Part shown: piece after piece, positions 48,001 to 61,823 of the stretch
How the letters are laid out: each line of letters opens with the position of its first letter
Position numbering within the stretch: position 1 is the stretch's first letter
Origin: Artemisia argyi
Lineage: Eukaryota > Streptophyta > Magnoliopsida > Asterales > Asteraceae
DNA length: 64,000 nucleotides
NCBI GenBank assembly: GCA_030686995.1
Contig: CM060709.1
Location: forward strand, 268,441,057 to 268,505,056
Direction of reading: 5' to 3'
Notes under the pieces: model-generated
The model's input: only the letters and a program-made list of their open reading frames with translations
The model's database searches: none
What the model was told of the DNA's origin: nothing
Translations under genes and position numbers: made by a program

Positions 48001-50830
48001 ATCCCTCATGTCATGCATGGCTTCCAAAGTTATACCTAAGAGGCTCCAGTGGCACAAAATAGGCCATTAGTGATGGATATTCAAAGTATAGCACAATCCA
48101 AAACAGGGTAAGATTGTCAAACATCATAGTAGTAGGTGGCAGAACGTAAACAAAGAGAATTCCATGTGTGCTTAATTAATAAAATATTATTATACGACCT
48201 CTATAGCCAAAAACGAACCTGAATATGTGTACAGAAAGTATATGAAACACTTGTTGCTAACAGCCTAACATAAATAAAGAGTTGGGAATTCGTGTTGGAA
48301 TATCAGTCTTTTATACATGGGAGATCAACCGTAGATGTTATTATCTCTATTGCAAGACTCATAGGGAATTCATGTTGGAATATCAGTCTTTTATACATGG
48401 GAGATCAACCGTGGATGTTATTATCTCTATTGCCAAGACTCATAGGGAGATCGTTAGACACAAGTATGATTTAAACACCAATGGCCCGCAGAACGCAAAC
48501 AATAACATTGATGTGGTGGGTCACTTAATAAAAATAACTAAATATATGTGTATCATGGCGCATATCAACCATGAAAGTCTACGACAACATAAATATCTTC
48601 CCTGCTCCTTAAAATACACCAATTGACTATTATTGTTTCGGTGTTTTCTGTCTTCATCTCCATAATCTGACATATAATGTTATAGTCATTGTTGATTAGT
48701 TTCCATAAGTGTACAATTGATGAGACTATATTAAGTAAGATTTGGGTCATGCTATAATGATAGACATAGAATTACACAAATTAGTACATAATACATGCAC
48801 ATATATAGATAACCTCATACATCAGCCCAAACCAAACACTATGTTGAGCATTTTTTACATTCAACATAGATGTAACACTAAACAAACCATAATGTACAAC
48901 AACAACAATACCCAATTCCGTCGGAGCGGGGTATGGAGAAACAAACCATAATGCGATCAATTATAGTCATGTAAGAAACAAGACAAAAGAGAAGGGTCAA
49001 AAACCTTAAGTGAAGAGCAACCATTTCCAATAAAACCCAAGCCTTCATCACCAACTAATCCACACCCCACCATTAGTAATGTCTCCAACTTTTTCAAACC
49101 ACTTATTGACCTCAGTGACTCATTACTTATCTGCAAAAAAGTAAAAAGAGCATAAATGCCAAGCAAACCCCCTTAAACAAAAAGAGCATCATGTAAGTGT
49201 GTATTCGGCACTACATTTCAAAAGCAATAACATCATAGGTAATAATCAAATTCAGTTTGCAACTTTTGCATATAATAACGATTTACATGTAAATGACCTT
49301 AAATAATCATAGTAATCACTAACAATTTTTTCATGGCTACTTAGCATCCCCCACCAGCCAAGGCCAGACCCCCATGGCCCACCTCCCATGCCCATCATGT
49401 GCAAGCTAAATCAAGCTCACCCAGCCACCTGCTTAGATGATGGCCCAACCAATTCATTTGCCAACCAGACTGGCCTAACCAACTCGTTACTTGACCACTA
49501 AAATAATCACATACGCAAAATCAATTAATCCATAACCACATACTCCCTTCCTTCCAAAATTATTCTCCGTCTTTTCATATCTGTATGTCCCAAAATAATA
49601 GTTCATTTCTAAATTCCAACCAATCAAAAAGCTTTTTAAATGCATCAATAAAAATCTATTAGTAACACACTAATACAATGATTACACTTTTCTTAAAATT
49701 GCGTCTTCCACCGCCTACGGCAATAAATTTTGGAAGAAAAAGGTCAATGGCGGACCAAGATGAAAGCCGATAAAAATGAAGACGCATAACACAAATACTA
49801 GGGACCGGGTGCAATTATGAAAAAATCAGTATATCTGACATAATTTTACACTACACAAGACAAATCCATGTGAGGATAAGTAATCAAATTCATAACACAA
49901 TGCCAAATACCCCATAAATTCCCTAAACATAACATTAACAAATAAAAATATAATCCGAGGGGGTGTTTGTTTAAGCTTATATGTAGGCTTACGAGCTTAT
50001 CTGGTTTCGGCTTATATTTCATAAGCCCTGATTTTTTGGCTTATTTTTTTAACCTTTGGGCTTATATAATCTTATTATGTCATTATAAACTTATATTAAC
50101 CGTACGCATTAAAAAAAGCCTAAAAATCAAGGCTTATGAAATATAAACCAAATAAGCTCATAAGGCCACATATAAGCTTAAACAAACACCCCCTAAATTA
50201 AACTACCTTAAGGTACGAAACCGAAAGATACTTCAAACCGGAACATTTGTTAGACAACAAATCAATCCCCATATCACTAACTTCCAAACACCACTTCAAA
50301 CTAATCTTCTCCATCTTCCCACAACTAATCGCAATTTTCGCCAAACCAACATCCGTAACACCTAAACACTTATCCAGCTTAATCTCCTTCAACCCGGTCC
50401 CACACGATATCGCATCACACTCCCTATCACCAAACTCACAACAATGTGACACGTCAACACTTTCCAAATTCACACATCCTTTCACCAACATCTCTAACCC
50501 TAACCATTTCAACGACGTCGTTCTACTTAACACCAGCTTCTTAACCCTAACCGTCCAGTCTCCACTGTTTACCAACGCCGATATCGCGCCATCGTAAATC
50601 CGCGGACAGGACGAGAAATCCAGCGCGTGAGCGCGCGTGTAATGGCTCAAAAGACGCGGAATGAACTCCGGACGTAGGAACTTGACTCGTGTGCGGTGAG
50701 TTGACTCAACTCGGTGAAACGACTTACATGTTGCTCGGAATGACTTCCGATCCGTATCGTCAGGTAAACAATCTAATACACGTGTCAACAGATCATCGGT
50801 CAATAAAGTCAAAACTAAACTCGAATCCAT
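45076..50830 (-). CDS. FBL3: F-box/LRR-repeat protein 3-like (FBL3/RAE1 type)
   Basis: Seven exons, phases consistent: 50830-50207, 49130-49005, 47538-47434, 47336-46940, 46529-46400, 46317-46023, 45321-45076 (640 residues; Arabidopsis FBL3 is about 665). The N-terminal F-box (about 8-50, LTDDLLTRVLDCLPDDTDRK) would bind the SKP1 subunit of an SCF ubiquitin ligase. After it come about eighteen cysteine-containing leucine-rich repeats (CLGVTDVGLAKIA, CLEVSDMGIDLL, CCNNLTDIAISAVA, HCGNIRDTGFWSLA) that form the substrate-binding arc, and the end RIRWD, as in At5g01720. That Arabidopsis protein, also called RAE1, promotes degradation of the STOP1 transcription factor in aluminium response; the same target here is inference. 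The long first introns carry small transposons. Start is the first Met before the F-box; the frame upstream is closed. Confidence 0.93.
48284..48446. repeat. 80-bp tandem duplication in FBL3 intron 2
   Basis: GGGAATTCGTGTTGGAATAT and the next 60 bases occur twice in direct tandem, starting at 48284 and 48364, with few differences (CGTG to CATG, GTAGATG to GTGGATG). The TGTTGGAATATC start resembles a copia LTR start, so this may be part of an old LTR in the intron. Confidence 0.85.
48893..48945. mobile_element. Au-SINE-like 3' end fragment
   Basis: ACAACAACAACAATACCCAAT followed by a GGAGCGGGGTATGG phrase resembles the 3' end motif of plant Au-type SINEs (AACAACAA...CCCA...GGGGTNTGG). Only this end is visible; the body is not recognised. 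Confidence 0.4.
49959..50193. mobile_element. hAT-like MITE in FBL3 intron 1
   Basis: 235 bp with ends GGGGGTGTTTGTTTAAGCTT and its inverted copy AAGCTTAAACAAACACCCCC. Internal arms rich in GCTTAT/ATAAGC continue the symmetry. Such GGGGTGTTTG ends are typical of a common plant hAT MITE. The right end lies only 13 bp from the intron donor at 50206. Confidence 0.85.
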
Positions 50831-51526
50831 TACATTTAAATTTAAATTAAAATAATATAAAATTAAAAATTCAAGTTAAATCTACAAGAAATAAAATAAT
50901 ATTCAAAAGTGGTTGATCATTAGAAGAAGATTTAACAGAACGACGTCGTAAGGAGTTAACGGTAACCGTCATATTCAACGGAGGTTAGTTATTTTGTACG
51001 GAGGTACGATTCATGAGGAGTTTAAATTTATAGAAGAATGTGAAAATGAAATGAAAAGAAATCAGTGGGCAGAGTTGATGGTATCAGTTTATATATATTT
51101 GATGTGAGGTGACACGTGGCAGTTGAGGAAGTGATGGGAGAATGTGGACCGTTGGATGTGATGAGTTCATGTGTTTGGATGTAAGTACAGTGGGGCCGTT
51201 GAACGTGCAAATACCGTACCTATCTCTGAGTGTCTGATGTGGTCAAAGTTTGAATTGGATAGATGTGTGGATAGTTTGTGAATGGTCCTTTGGGTGTTTG
51301 GTGTTTTGCAATTTTGGTCCTTGGCTGTTGGTGAAGGGAAAAGACTAGGTGAGATTCATGCTTTTATGCGGTTGTTCGATTTTTAAATCTGTGTCCTATA
51401 CTATATGGTTTTGGACTTTTTGTTTATGTGGTTTTGCTTTGGACATTTTGATTGTTGCCATTGTTTTTTTTTTTTTTTTTTGAAATTATTGAGTTTTAGG
51501 TATGGTCGTAAATGAATTGAGCATTC
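50831..51526 (-). other. FBL3 5' flank and promoter region
   Basis: About 700 bp upstream of the FBL3 start codon, with no other gene. Candidate TATA-like sequence TATATATATTTG-type (plus strand 51090-51103) is about 260 bp upstream; ACACGTGGC at 51110-51118 contains a G-box (CACGTG), a common plant promoter element. Direct evidence of a transcription start is lacking. Confidence 0.4.
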
Positions 51527-51542
51527 AATGAATATTTTATTA

Positions 51543-51543
<1 letters not shown>

Positions 51544-51622
<79 letters not shown>
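51544..51622. repeat. (ATT)n(AT)n microsatellite
   Basis: About ten ATT units followed by about 24 AT units. Open frames here are artefacts of the repeat. Confidence 0.95.
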
Positions 51623-51625
<3 letters not shown>

Positions 51626-51804
51626 TAGGGATTTAATAAGAATAATAATTGAAATGAGAAGGGTAAGAAGTATTTCTAGCCACACATTTTTATATGGGAG
51701 GGAAAATTTGAATGAAGATGCATCCATTTTTGTAGGTGCATCTATAATGTGTGGTTGTAGTTACTTCTTATCTTTTCTATTTTAATTATTCTTCCTATTT
51801 GATC

Positions 51805-51914
<110 letters not shown>

Positions 51915-54268
51915 TGGAAAAGACTCATCTATAACGGACATTTTGTTACACTTTAACAAACTGACAAAAATCCCTAACAAATCAACCTTTACAAATATTT
52001 TTAGATGAAACTAGACTCAATTACCTTCGAAATGACAGGTGGCATGACCTCTAACGACTTACGGTTTAAAAGATATGATTTTTCTAACACGACCCATTTT
52101 GTGCACTAATTGCTGTCCCAAACACCCTTTTTCTGCATATTCCTTTTTATGCACTTTTGACCCATTTTCCGGAAAACAACTTCTATAACTCGACAATTAA
52201 CGAAACTTTTTATAAATCTTTAACATAACATAATACATCATTTCCATAAATATTTGTAGGCCAAACGACTAGTAAACTCACACCTTACGAGGTTTGCAAA
52301 ACACTCATTTTGACCCACTTTCAAACACTATAACCCATTACCAAAATAACTGACTTGACACAATTACTTTGATAATCACAACACTCAACAAACCATATTA
52401 TAACATACTACACAGGCTATAACCCGTTGACCCCAAAATGGGTACAAACAGACTATAATCCAAACACCTCTTTAACCCATTACATACACTTTAATCATTT
52501 CTATAACAACCCATTTGACCATCAAAACACTTGAATGACCAAGACATAGACTATGAAACTCGACAACACATAAACAATGATTGAAAGACCAACGGGGGTT
52601 CAACCTTAAGTCGGTAACTACGACTAAGCTCTAAAACATAACCAATAACCTTCTATCATCCATACTTACGATCCTTAAGCTTAATCCATGCAATAGCACT
52701 TCCAAAATATCCTACAAAACGTTGAAATACTATAACGTAAGTTTTCGCTTAGTAAGCAACTAGATTATCATATAAATATACTTCAATTCACAAGTATGCA
52801 TCATGAACACGATAAGCCATTATAATCTCATAACCATCACCATAGAAATACCATAATCTATAACACATAAAAGTTACAAACATACCTTAATCCTTCCATA
52901 TCATGATCTATCACTTGAATAGTCTCATTAGTCAAGCCTTCTATGACACTAAACTTACTAATCCAAAACTTTATCTTATAACTCATTCATAATCACAAAA
53001 CATGAGAATATTCATATAAATCACATAATAATCATAGTTACTTACCTTATCAATCCAAGCTAAGATTACCCATCATAATCTTCATCATCAACCTCCTCTT
53101 TACATCCTAGGTTAAAATCAAGGTTATAAATAGCATGAGGCGTGGCGTGGCGGCATGGTCAAGCCTCAAGCCTTAGCGTGAGGCGTGACGGCATGGTGTT
53201 TTTAAGGCGTGAATTAAGGAGGCAAAAAGTATGTATAGATTTATAGATTTATATTATATTTCATTAGTATATCATATTTTATATACATCGAGTTTACAAA
53301 AAAGTGTTATACATAAGCAATAAAATCAAGAAACTCTCTTTACATTTGTAATTTTCTTCAAATACAAGTAAACTCCTAAATGCCAAATACCAGTAAACCT
53401 CAAATACGATGCCCAAATTCCAATTACTAGTAAATCCCCTAAACATCTCAAATACCAGTACACCTTAAAGCGCCTTATCGCACCTCATCTCATGCCAAGC
53501 CTTAAGACGACGCCTTGGTCTATTGCGTGGCGTGGAGGTGACGCCTCACGCCTTTGCGAGGCCTTAGCGGTGCCAAGGCGCGCCTTTTAGAACACTGGTT
53601 AAAATCATTATAACATAAAAACTTAATATTCATAATCAAATAACTATAAAAATGGTTTATATAACCATATCTCATCTCTAAACACTTCTAATCATCATAT
53701 AATCATATGATATATCAACCCATAAATTTACCAACTTTAAATTCAATAACCCTTATTCCATAATCACTATAACTTCTTTATTTAGCTTAAAACCATCTTT
53801 TACCCAATTATCAAATTAGGGTTCATGAACCTTAACTTCTTAATTGCCGGAGGGATATGTTATAGTAAATCCTAAGGGATATGTTACAGTTCCACTCTTA
53901 AGAAGTGGAAGATAAATATTAACTCCACACTATTTTAGTTAGAGGTATTTTATGGTCCCGAGTAAAAGTTACAGAAATCCTTCGGGATAAAATAAATTGC
54001 CTTCACCGGCAGGGGTTGCCTACTTCTTGGCATATTTAATAATCCCCTTAATAAAAGTTATAGTAAGGATAGATCCAAAGCTAAAAATAAAGATTGTGAG
54101 AATAAGAAAAGCTAAAAGTGAAGTGTATGCCTTTTGAATGAAGGAACGATAAGAAGAGTAAAAGCTAAAAGTGTGTAATAGTAGTACGAGTGTTACGTTA
54201 GAAGTGTATAAGTAGGATTATTTATGATTTCCTTATTTGAATGGATTGGGACGCCTCTTCATTTAAAT
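51915..54268 (-). other. LTR-like decayed DNA, no gene
   Basis: The stretch is compositionally like the long Ty3 LTRs elsewhere in the window (phrases such as GACCCATTTTCCGGAAAA, CCCGTTGACCCCAAAATGGG, and AAGTTTTCGCTTAGTAAGCA on the plus strand). I could not fix its ends. It contains a MULE-like insertion at 53121-53596 and is the host of the solo LTR that follows. No coding frame is supported. Confidence 0.4.
53121..53596. mobile_element. Mutator-like MITE, 476 bp, with 11-bp flank duplication
   Basis: GGTTAAAATCA occurs at 53110-53120 and 53597-53607. A duplication of 9-11 bp is typical of Mutator-like elements. Both ends are dominated by GGCGTGGCG/CGCCTCACGCC and AAGGCGCGCC phrases that can pair with each other; the right end in reverse complement reads AGTGTTCTAAAAGGCGCGCC. 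No transposase. Confidence 0.75.
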
Positions 54269-56034
54269 TGTCACAACTCGTAATTTCTGGTCGTTTTCCA
54301 AACCTCGGCAATTTACTATTCATCATTTACTATTCATCGATCACTATTCATCGTTTTTGAGGTCCATTTGATATTCTAAGAAGCGTTCAAAAATTTTACT
54401 ATTCACTTAACACTATTCATTTCCGGAAGAAATACACTATTCACGTGCATTACTCATTTCATCGTAAATTTAGTTTACGAGTATTTAAATTCGCGTAACC
54501 GTATTGGTTCAGGAGCGAATTCATGCATTATCATTGGGACACTTCATACGGACTAGAAATAGTCTGCATATCATCATAATAGCATTTGCACACTATTCCA
54601 CTCGTAGGATATTTAAATTAGTACTTTTGGTATAATTAACTTTTACGTATAATTATTTCTAAATAAACGTTAACAAACGATCAATAATGTGACTAACACG
54701 TCCGACACTCCCGACTATGATCCCAATATATTTTTATATTCATTTTAATAATATAAAAATTATAATATTAATTTACCCGGTATTTTGGAAATTTATTTAT
54801 TTCGTATCGTACGTCTAATTAATTACGACGGTTTTCATAGAAATTAAACGACGATTAACCAAACACTCAATATTTATACCCGACATATTTTTACAACTTT
54901 TATGACCTTATTATGTCCCGATTAACTTCGTCATATTTTACTTCAACTCGTCACGATTTATTTTTAGTTAACTCGGTACCCGATAACACCCAATGTACCA
55001 ATTAAACTAGTAATACTTTTGTTAGGGGACAAGAACATTGAATGGCCACCAACACAACCCTCCCCTCCCCTCATTTCACGCCAGCCCCCTTCCCTAAAGT
55101 CCTAAGGTTTCATGATTTCATTTGACTAGATAAGATACATGTGCTTAAAAGATATTTCTTACACATTTCTTTCAGAACATCAACTAGCAACAAAAGTTTC
55201 ATCCCTCTTTTCTCTCTATATGGTACACGGCCAAACAACAACCCACAAGAAAACTTCATCAATTTTTGAATATCAAGATTTAATCTAGTTCATATAATCA
55301 TCCTTTTTAGGGTTTTGGAATATAAACTCAAGGTTTATTTAGGTTTTCATCCTCAAATCTCTTTCATCCTTCAAGTAAGTGTAATAAATTTATCCTTATG
55401 ATTTTATTAAGTTTTTACAAGTTTCATATGCTATATATACAAGATCTACATGCATATGATAGTTATACCACTTTATTTTTACAAACTTTTAACTTTGAAA
55501 GCCTATAAAGTGATTATGGTTAGATCCTTGTTAGATCTACTTGGTTATGATGTTTAGGAACCCATGACACCCTAAGAAGGTGTATGGTAGGATTAGACTA
55601 GTTTTGTGGTGATTGAAAGTGGTTTGGTGATGTTAGAAACTAGTTTAGCGTCTTGAAAATGGTTTTTGAACAAGTAGAAATACATTCTGTCCCATTTTGG
55701 TAAACCCAGAAAAATCCGTATTTACTCAGTCCACTTTGACAATATTTTTAGAAAATACTTTCGAAAACGAAGCTTTTGGCGAAAGAACGGATTAAAACGA
55801 GCTTATAACGAAGGAGATATGATTTTTGTAAATTTAACGACGAAGACTATTTTTTTCTGAAAACTGCATGCTGTTTGGCAGTTTTCGACGGGCAAATAGA
55901 GACGTTAGACGTAACCTAGTGGAGCCGAGCTATTGAAAATATATTAGTATATACTAAAACGAATCCGTGGATATAAAGAACGAGTAAAATGAGCTTAAAA
56001 CGATCAAGTTATATACGTTTTAAAAAATCGTCAA

Positions 56035-56105
<71 letters not shown>

Positions 56106-57438
56106 CACTACTAGAAAATAATATAACTACGTACTAAATAATATATCTTCTAGATTTCTTATTCAAGGGGTTTATTTTTTAACTAACGAAGTACGTACGA
56201 CTCAAGGTTTATTACGCGACTACTAGACATTATTTTAAGGTTTTCAAAGACGAAGAATATAACGCTAACATTTTATATACGATATATTACGACAAGTTTT
56301 TATAACTCTATTTGGACTTATTTTTCCTAAGTATGGAAAGTATTTTATTTGACAATAACTAGTATTTCCAAGTCACGAGTGGTATTGGTATCATGTGCAT
56401 GTACATACACTACATCACCTCAAAATCTAAGTAGATCATATTGTTCATTCATTCTAGGTCGCGGTTAGAGACCGAGCCTCATTTCCATCATAACCGCTAT
56501 CGTCATCGTTGTCATCCTTTCAAGTGAGTATTCACGAACCCCTTTTTCTAACTATTTTAATCGTTTTGTGGTGGATGCATGAACTATATTGTTTACTCTT
56601 AAACGAACTTAAATGACTCTTGCTTCACTATTTATGCTCGTAAGTAAATCGTACTCAAACAAACTTGTTTGCTATTTTACGAACACTATTATTTGAACCC
56701 TTGACTTATCTTGAACCTTTTGACTTGAACTTTTGGACTTAGTGTACTGTATGATCTAAGACTTAAAGTCTCCTTTGTTCGGAGCAACACTATAAAGTCT
56801 CTCCTGTTCAGAGCATCCTTAATAATTCTCGCCATGGTGGAGTGACTAATAATTCTTTGCCAAGTCGGCGGAGTGACTAATAATTCTTTGCCTAGGTGGC
56901 GGAGTGACTTCAAGTCTCCCTTGTTCGGAGCGGCCTTGACTTATGTTGTACTATGTGCCCTTATTGTGAACTATATTGACCATATGTACTTGACTACCAA
57001 ACGTACTACTTTACGTGCAATGGGTTGTAAACACACAGGTTACAAGTCTCTTATGGCGGGACTTGAAACTGAGTGGACTTACAATGCCTTTGCCTGGCGA
57101 ACTTTCTCAAATGGTTTTCTTATTATTTAAAACGTTTATACTCACCAACTATTTTTATAGTTGACCGTTTTCTCTCATGCATTTCAGGTGATCGTCAGTA
57201 AGCTTGTCATCAAGGTCTTGCATAATGAAGTTTTCACATGTCACTTCTTTTCATTATGTACTAAAATACCATCTTTTGGGAATCAAACTTATGTCTTATA
57301 TTTGCCAAAGTCGGCAATAACAACGTTGTAATGTTATACTTTTCCTTAATGTAAATTATGGTATTGTCTTATTTCTCTTTGGTGATGTATATCGATTTCG
57401 TTACACCTCGTGTTTCCGCCTTTGGCGAGGGTGTGACA
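54269..57438 (-). mobile_element. Solo LTR, 3170 bp (Tekay-like Ty3)
   Basis: On the minus strand it begins TGTCACACCCTCGCC with GGCGGAAACACG shortly after, and ends ACGAGTTGTGACA. TAAAT is duplicated at 54264-54268 and 57439-57443. The CTGAAATGCATGAGAG...GTCAACTATAAAAATAGTTGGTGAG stretch (minus strand near 57140-57190) fits long chromovirus LTRs. It holds an (AT)n tract at 56038-56102 and a 31-bp tandem repeat. No coding sequence. Confidence 0.9.
56763..56935. repeat. Short tandem repeats within the solo LTR
   Basis: A unit like GGAGTGACTAATAATTCTTTGCC recurs three times (about 56838-56905), flanked by repeated AAGTCTC-TTGTTCGGAGC phrases at 56767, 56796 and 56912. Similar small repeat blocks are common in the R/U5 region of long chromovirus LTRs. 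Confidence 0.75.
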
Positions 57439-57443
57439 TAAAT

Positions 57444-57841
57444 AAAGAGATTGTGAATCATCGAACCATGAGTTTATATTCCCTTATTTACATCGATTGG
57501 GACGCCTCTCCATGTAAATGAGGAAGTGTAAATAAGTAGGCTTATATGTTTCCGACATGACATAAGTAGGGTAAAGGAGTTGAGAATGAGAGTCTAAAAC
57601 TAGTTAAGCGTATTAAGAGAATAAGATAGGTGGTATAAAGAGAGTTGGATTTTTACCCTAGGTGAGAGTGGTTATGTAAAACCTATGTTTTAGGTGTCTT
57701 AAGTGTAATTTGAGACGATGATGAACGTAAAGTAATGTTATAGTATGTCTTTTGACATGTCGTGAATTAAATAAGGACCACGGTGGTCCTAACTTTAATC
57801 AAATCTTTAAGAAAGTAATAGAGATAAATGAAACGTTATAG
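57444..57841. other. Spacer between two LTR insertions
   Basis: It continues the sequence interrupted at 54268. A phrase ending GATTGGGACGCCTCTCCATG occurs here at about 57495 and also just before the solo LTR at about 54236 (CCTCTTCATT), an old direct repeat. No gene. Confidence 0.5.
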
Positions 57842-60800
57842 TGAGAATGCTAAAAGAAAGATGAAATAGTGATTGGTCCTAAACGGTCAACTAAGTTTCC
57901 CAGGTAATGGTCAACCTAGTCAAACGTATAAAACCAACTAACCAAGGAGTACAGTGTATTCCCGGGTCGTTATGTCCCAGCGAGGTAAGCAATTGTATTA
58001 AAAAACGTTTAGAGTGATCGGGTGATTTAACAGGATGATCAGAAATTTGATTTGAGTGATTAGACTACGAGATTATGATTGAAAATAACTTAGAAACACT
58101 ATTGGAACAATTACCGATGATCAGATTATCTATAAATGTAAGTTAACCTAAAAACGCGCGTTTGAATTAAAAATAACGCGAACGCGCAAAATAAAAAGTG
58201 AAACGAGAGCAAATAAAGTCCTACGAACGTGAAAATTATATTTTTATAATCCTAATGACTTAAGAAAAATTTTAGAAAAAGAAAAATAATTTTTACACTT
58301 TTTAATTAATTACTATTAATTAATTACTAATTTCTAATTACTTTTTAATTAACTAAATTAACTAATTATTAATTAATTATGAAAATTAACTAGAAAAATG
58401 AAAATTAAATTTAGAAAAATCTAAAATATTATAAAACTATTTTTAAAACAGAAAACCTAATTTTTCTACTTTTTAATTATTTAATATTAATTAAAACTAA
58501 TTATTTAATTAATTTAAACTAAAATAAATTATAAAAAATACCAAATGAACTAGGAAAAATCTGGAAAAATTACTAAAATTATTTTAACTAAAAAGAAGCC
58601 TAAGAAAAATTTAAAAAATGAAAAGTGCTTATAAATAAGCAGAAAATAAGCCAAAATGGCTTAAATAGAAGCTATTACTTTCTTTATTTTTGTCTTTTTC
58701 CAATTTTTCTTTTACACAACTGTTTAACTACTCAAAATACGGAACTTTTGTGAAGGAATTTTTTATGAAGCTTGGGAATAAGCTGTGTGCACACACATAA
58801 GCCAAACAGTGAGCTTATGAAGCTTATATTGCTGAGAAAAGCTATCACAATGAGATCCAGAGGTGAGACATACTTCTAATAATTTAAAAATGCTCAACTT
58901 AAGCTTAAACTATTGAAACAACACCCTTACTGAGCTTATAAGCTCAATAAGCAGTTTCACACCACTTGAAGCCAAATAGGTTCAAAGTGGTAACTGCAGC
59001 CCAAGGTGGGGCCCACAGATGGGTTTGGGGATCTAAAACAAGTTGAGATCTGAGAAGTAGACCTGAGGGGCTTTCAAATGAACCAGGGTTCAGGGGATGG
59101 GTCCCACTATCAAGCTCTGTGAGGGCTTGGGAACTAGGGATCCAATACCTGTTTTACTCAGGATGAGTGTTTGGTCAGGGCACAAGCAGGGATGAAATAA
59201 GCTGTGCAAGATGCCACAAGGGTAAAAATAAACTGGACTTGGACAACTAGCTATTAGGACTTGGAGAGAAATCCAAAATCAAGCCACAAGCTCAAGATTT
59301 GAGCTTGTTGTGGCTTTGGGAAATAGGTTCAGCAAGCTAATGCACCAAATGATATATGAAATAAGCAGTTGCAAAAATGAGCATTTAAGCAGAACTAAAA
59401 GCAATCTGTTGACAAATGCAAACTCAAACAACTAACACCAATTATAAAACACCTACCAATCTCATTAGATCAATTGGAACAAGAAATCAACAAGCTTGGT
59501 GAAGTGCTTATACCAATAGACAATTCCATGAACAAAGTCAAATCTAGGGCACCAAATAGCTGAGAAATAAGCAATGCAGGACGAAAGAATGGTGCATGCA
59601 ACAACAAATGGATACTAGCTATCCCAAAACTCTCACAATCAGGCCAATTGATTAGGAAGTGAGCAATTTGTGGTCTTAGACAAAATAGGTAAAACTGTGG
59701 TGCAGGGGAGGGTACACTCCCTGCAGCTCACTTTGAGCCACCACACAGGCTTTATAAAAAATTTGTAAAATAATCCAACAATTGATTTCTAAAGCTTAAC
59801 TGAGGCTCTTTAATCCCTAAAAATTTCAAGAGTTGAAACTGAACCCAAAATTCTCTAAAAATCACACCAGAATTAGCTTTTTGCAAAACCTGAGACTTTG
59901 ACCTTTTGAAAATTTTTAACAACTTTGACTTTGATCACTTTTAATCTAACCCCATTGATTGAATGTTATGTTACAAGCTATGATGTCACTAAATTAGACT
60001 TCTTTAACAGATTATGAAATGATTTAATGAGAAATCAAGCTAAAACACCTAACAGTTAACCTAACATAAAAGATCACAATGCATTTTGACTAATTGACAA
60101 ATAAGGACTGGACTTTTTGGTTTTTCTGAGATGTTAAACTATTTTATGGTGTGTACCAAACAAGAACAATGCTTCAAAAAACTTAGACCACAGTGGAAAC
60201 CTCAAATCCAAACACCCCTTAAGTTTGTTTCTGTGGACTTTTTACAAAGTAGACAATTGAGTAAAGCTTCAAAAGTGGTAAATCAGTGAAGATTAAGCTA
60301 TATTATCATGAAACAAGCAGAAAACAGCCAAAGATAAGCAATTCCCAATAAGCTAACTATGAGTAGCAGTAACAAAGTTAATTTGGACTGATTTATACTA
60401 ATAGTCAAACTAGTGACAGCAGGACTACAAACTAAGCATGAAAAGCAATATCAATCCTATATAAGCATGAAACAAAAGTCACTGAGCATTGATATGAACT
60501 GCTAAGCAATTGAACAGTAAATAAGAAAAGAAATTGGAGATTTCTTACAATAAGTCCTTTGCTTTTAAGTAGTGATCTCAAACCAATTTCAAAACAACCC
60601 TATGCTTCCCATGAAGCTCTAAACCTCTCCAACATTTCTGCATTCCATCTTCTTATCTCTTTTGTTTTTCATTTTCATTATTATTTTTTTCATTATTTTC
60701 TGTATAAATTTTTTATTTGTAATAAAACTGAAACTGGTACTGAGACTTGGAATTATGAATTGGAAACTTAGATTAATAAAGAGTACAAATTACAATACTG

Positions 60801-61823
60801 AAAATTGAGAATTACATTAATTTTGAAATTGACTAAATTTAAGCTAAAATCTACCAACCCTCCTTCACAGCTTCTCTTCTCTCTTATAGCAGCCAATTAG
60901 GGTTTCTGAGGCTTTTTTGGACTCTTCCCAGCTCAACTCTTGGCCCTTGGATCATCAACACTCAATCTTTGCCATTCAAATATTTTGGCGCCCATCTTTC
61001 TTTGTCTGCTTCTTGAGATAATTGAGGCCAGAGGTTTGTTTGGAGGTTAGTGTTTGGACTGGGATGCAAGGGGGGAGTAGGGGTATGATGGTTGAGTGTG
61101 GCAATGAGTGGTGATGATGATAGTTTTAGAGGTCACGGGGTGTTTGGAGGTGGGAGATGGTCAAACCCTTTGACCGGCTTTATTATTTAAAACGGTGGTG
61201 AGGTTTTTGGGCTAGGATGGGAGTGGGCTGGGGTTGAATGGGCTTGGGGGTTAAGGATTTGGATTGTGGGAGTAGTATTAGGATCCGTTTGGTTAATTGA
61301 ATCACAAGGACTAAAAATGTAATTATCCGAAACATGAGGGACCCAATCTGCCATTTTCCAAACTTTGTTTTAAGGACCACTTTTGCCAAGTTAAAATATC
61401 CCAAGGACCCAAGTTTGTATTTTTCAATATTTAAAACCCCAGGGACCATTTGTGTAATTTTCCAAACTGCAGGGACCATTTTTGCCAAATTGCAAAGTAC
61501 AGGGACCAAACATGTAATTTTCTCAAACTTTTTACCCAAGGATCGTTTTTTTCATAATTTTTGACTTTTCCATGCCTTGGGTTGACTTTTCTTTCGTTTT
61601 AAACTTCCAGGGACTAGTTTTGTCAATTTTTGAAACTTGAGGGACTGAAACTGCCAATTGTGCAAACTTTGTTCGTTTTTCATTTGTTTTTAAACATTTT
61701 GCATCTAAAACATATAAAACACACTTTTGGGATAAATTGTGTATTTTGATGCGTATTTGGGTATTTTTGGATGTTTCGGCAGTTCCGATACGATAAAAAT
61801 GATGAGTATTTACACACTCATCA
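57842..61823 (-). repeat. Family B 3' LTR of an Athila-like element
   Basis: On the minus strand it begins TGATGAGT at 61823, directly after a polypurine-type GTGTGGGGGAT, and ends near TGAG at 57842. It aligns with the solo LTR 25800-29339 and, at its start, with 63141-64000. The length (about 4.0 kb) is large for an LTR. Near its start it has tandem-like repeats of AGGGACCAAATNTGCCAATT (about 61310-61660). The distal boundary is set by similarity to the solo LTR and is less certain. Confidence 0.8.

Noticed and set aside
56763..56935. CRISPR-like array
   Set aside because: Short direct repeats without regular unique spacers, inside a plant solo LTR.
61183..61564. Open frames on both strands near the family B LTR start
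   Set aside because: They follow the repeated GGGACCA units of the LTR and recur as shadows in the other LTR copies.
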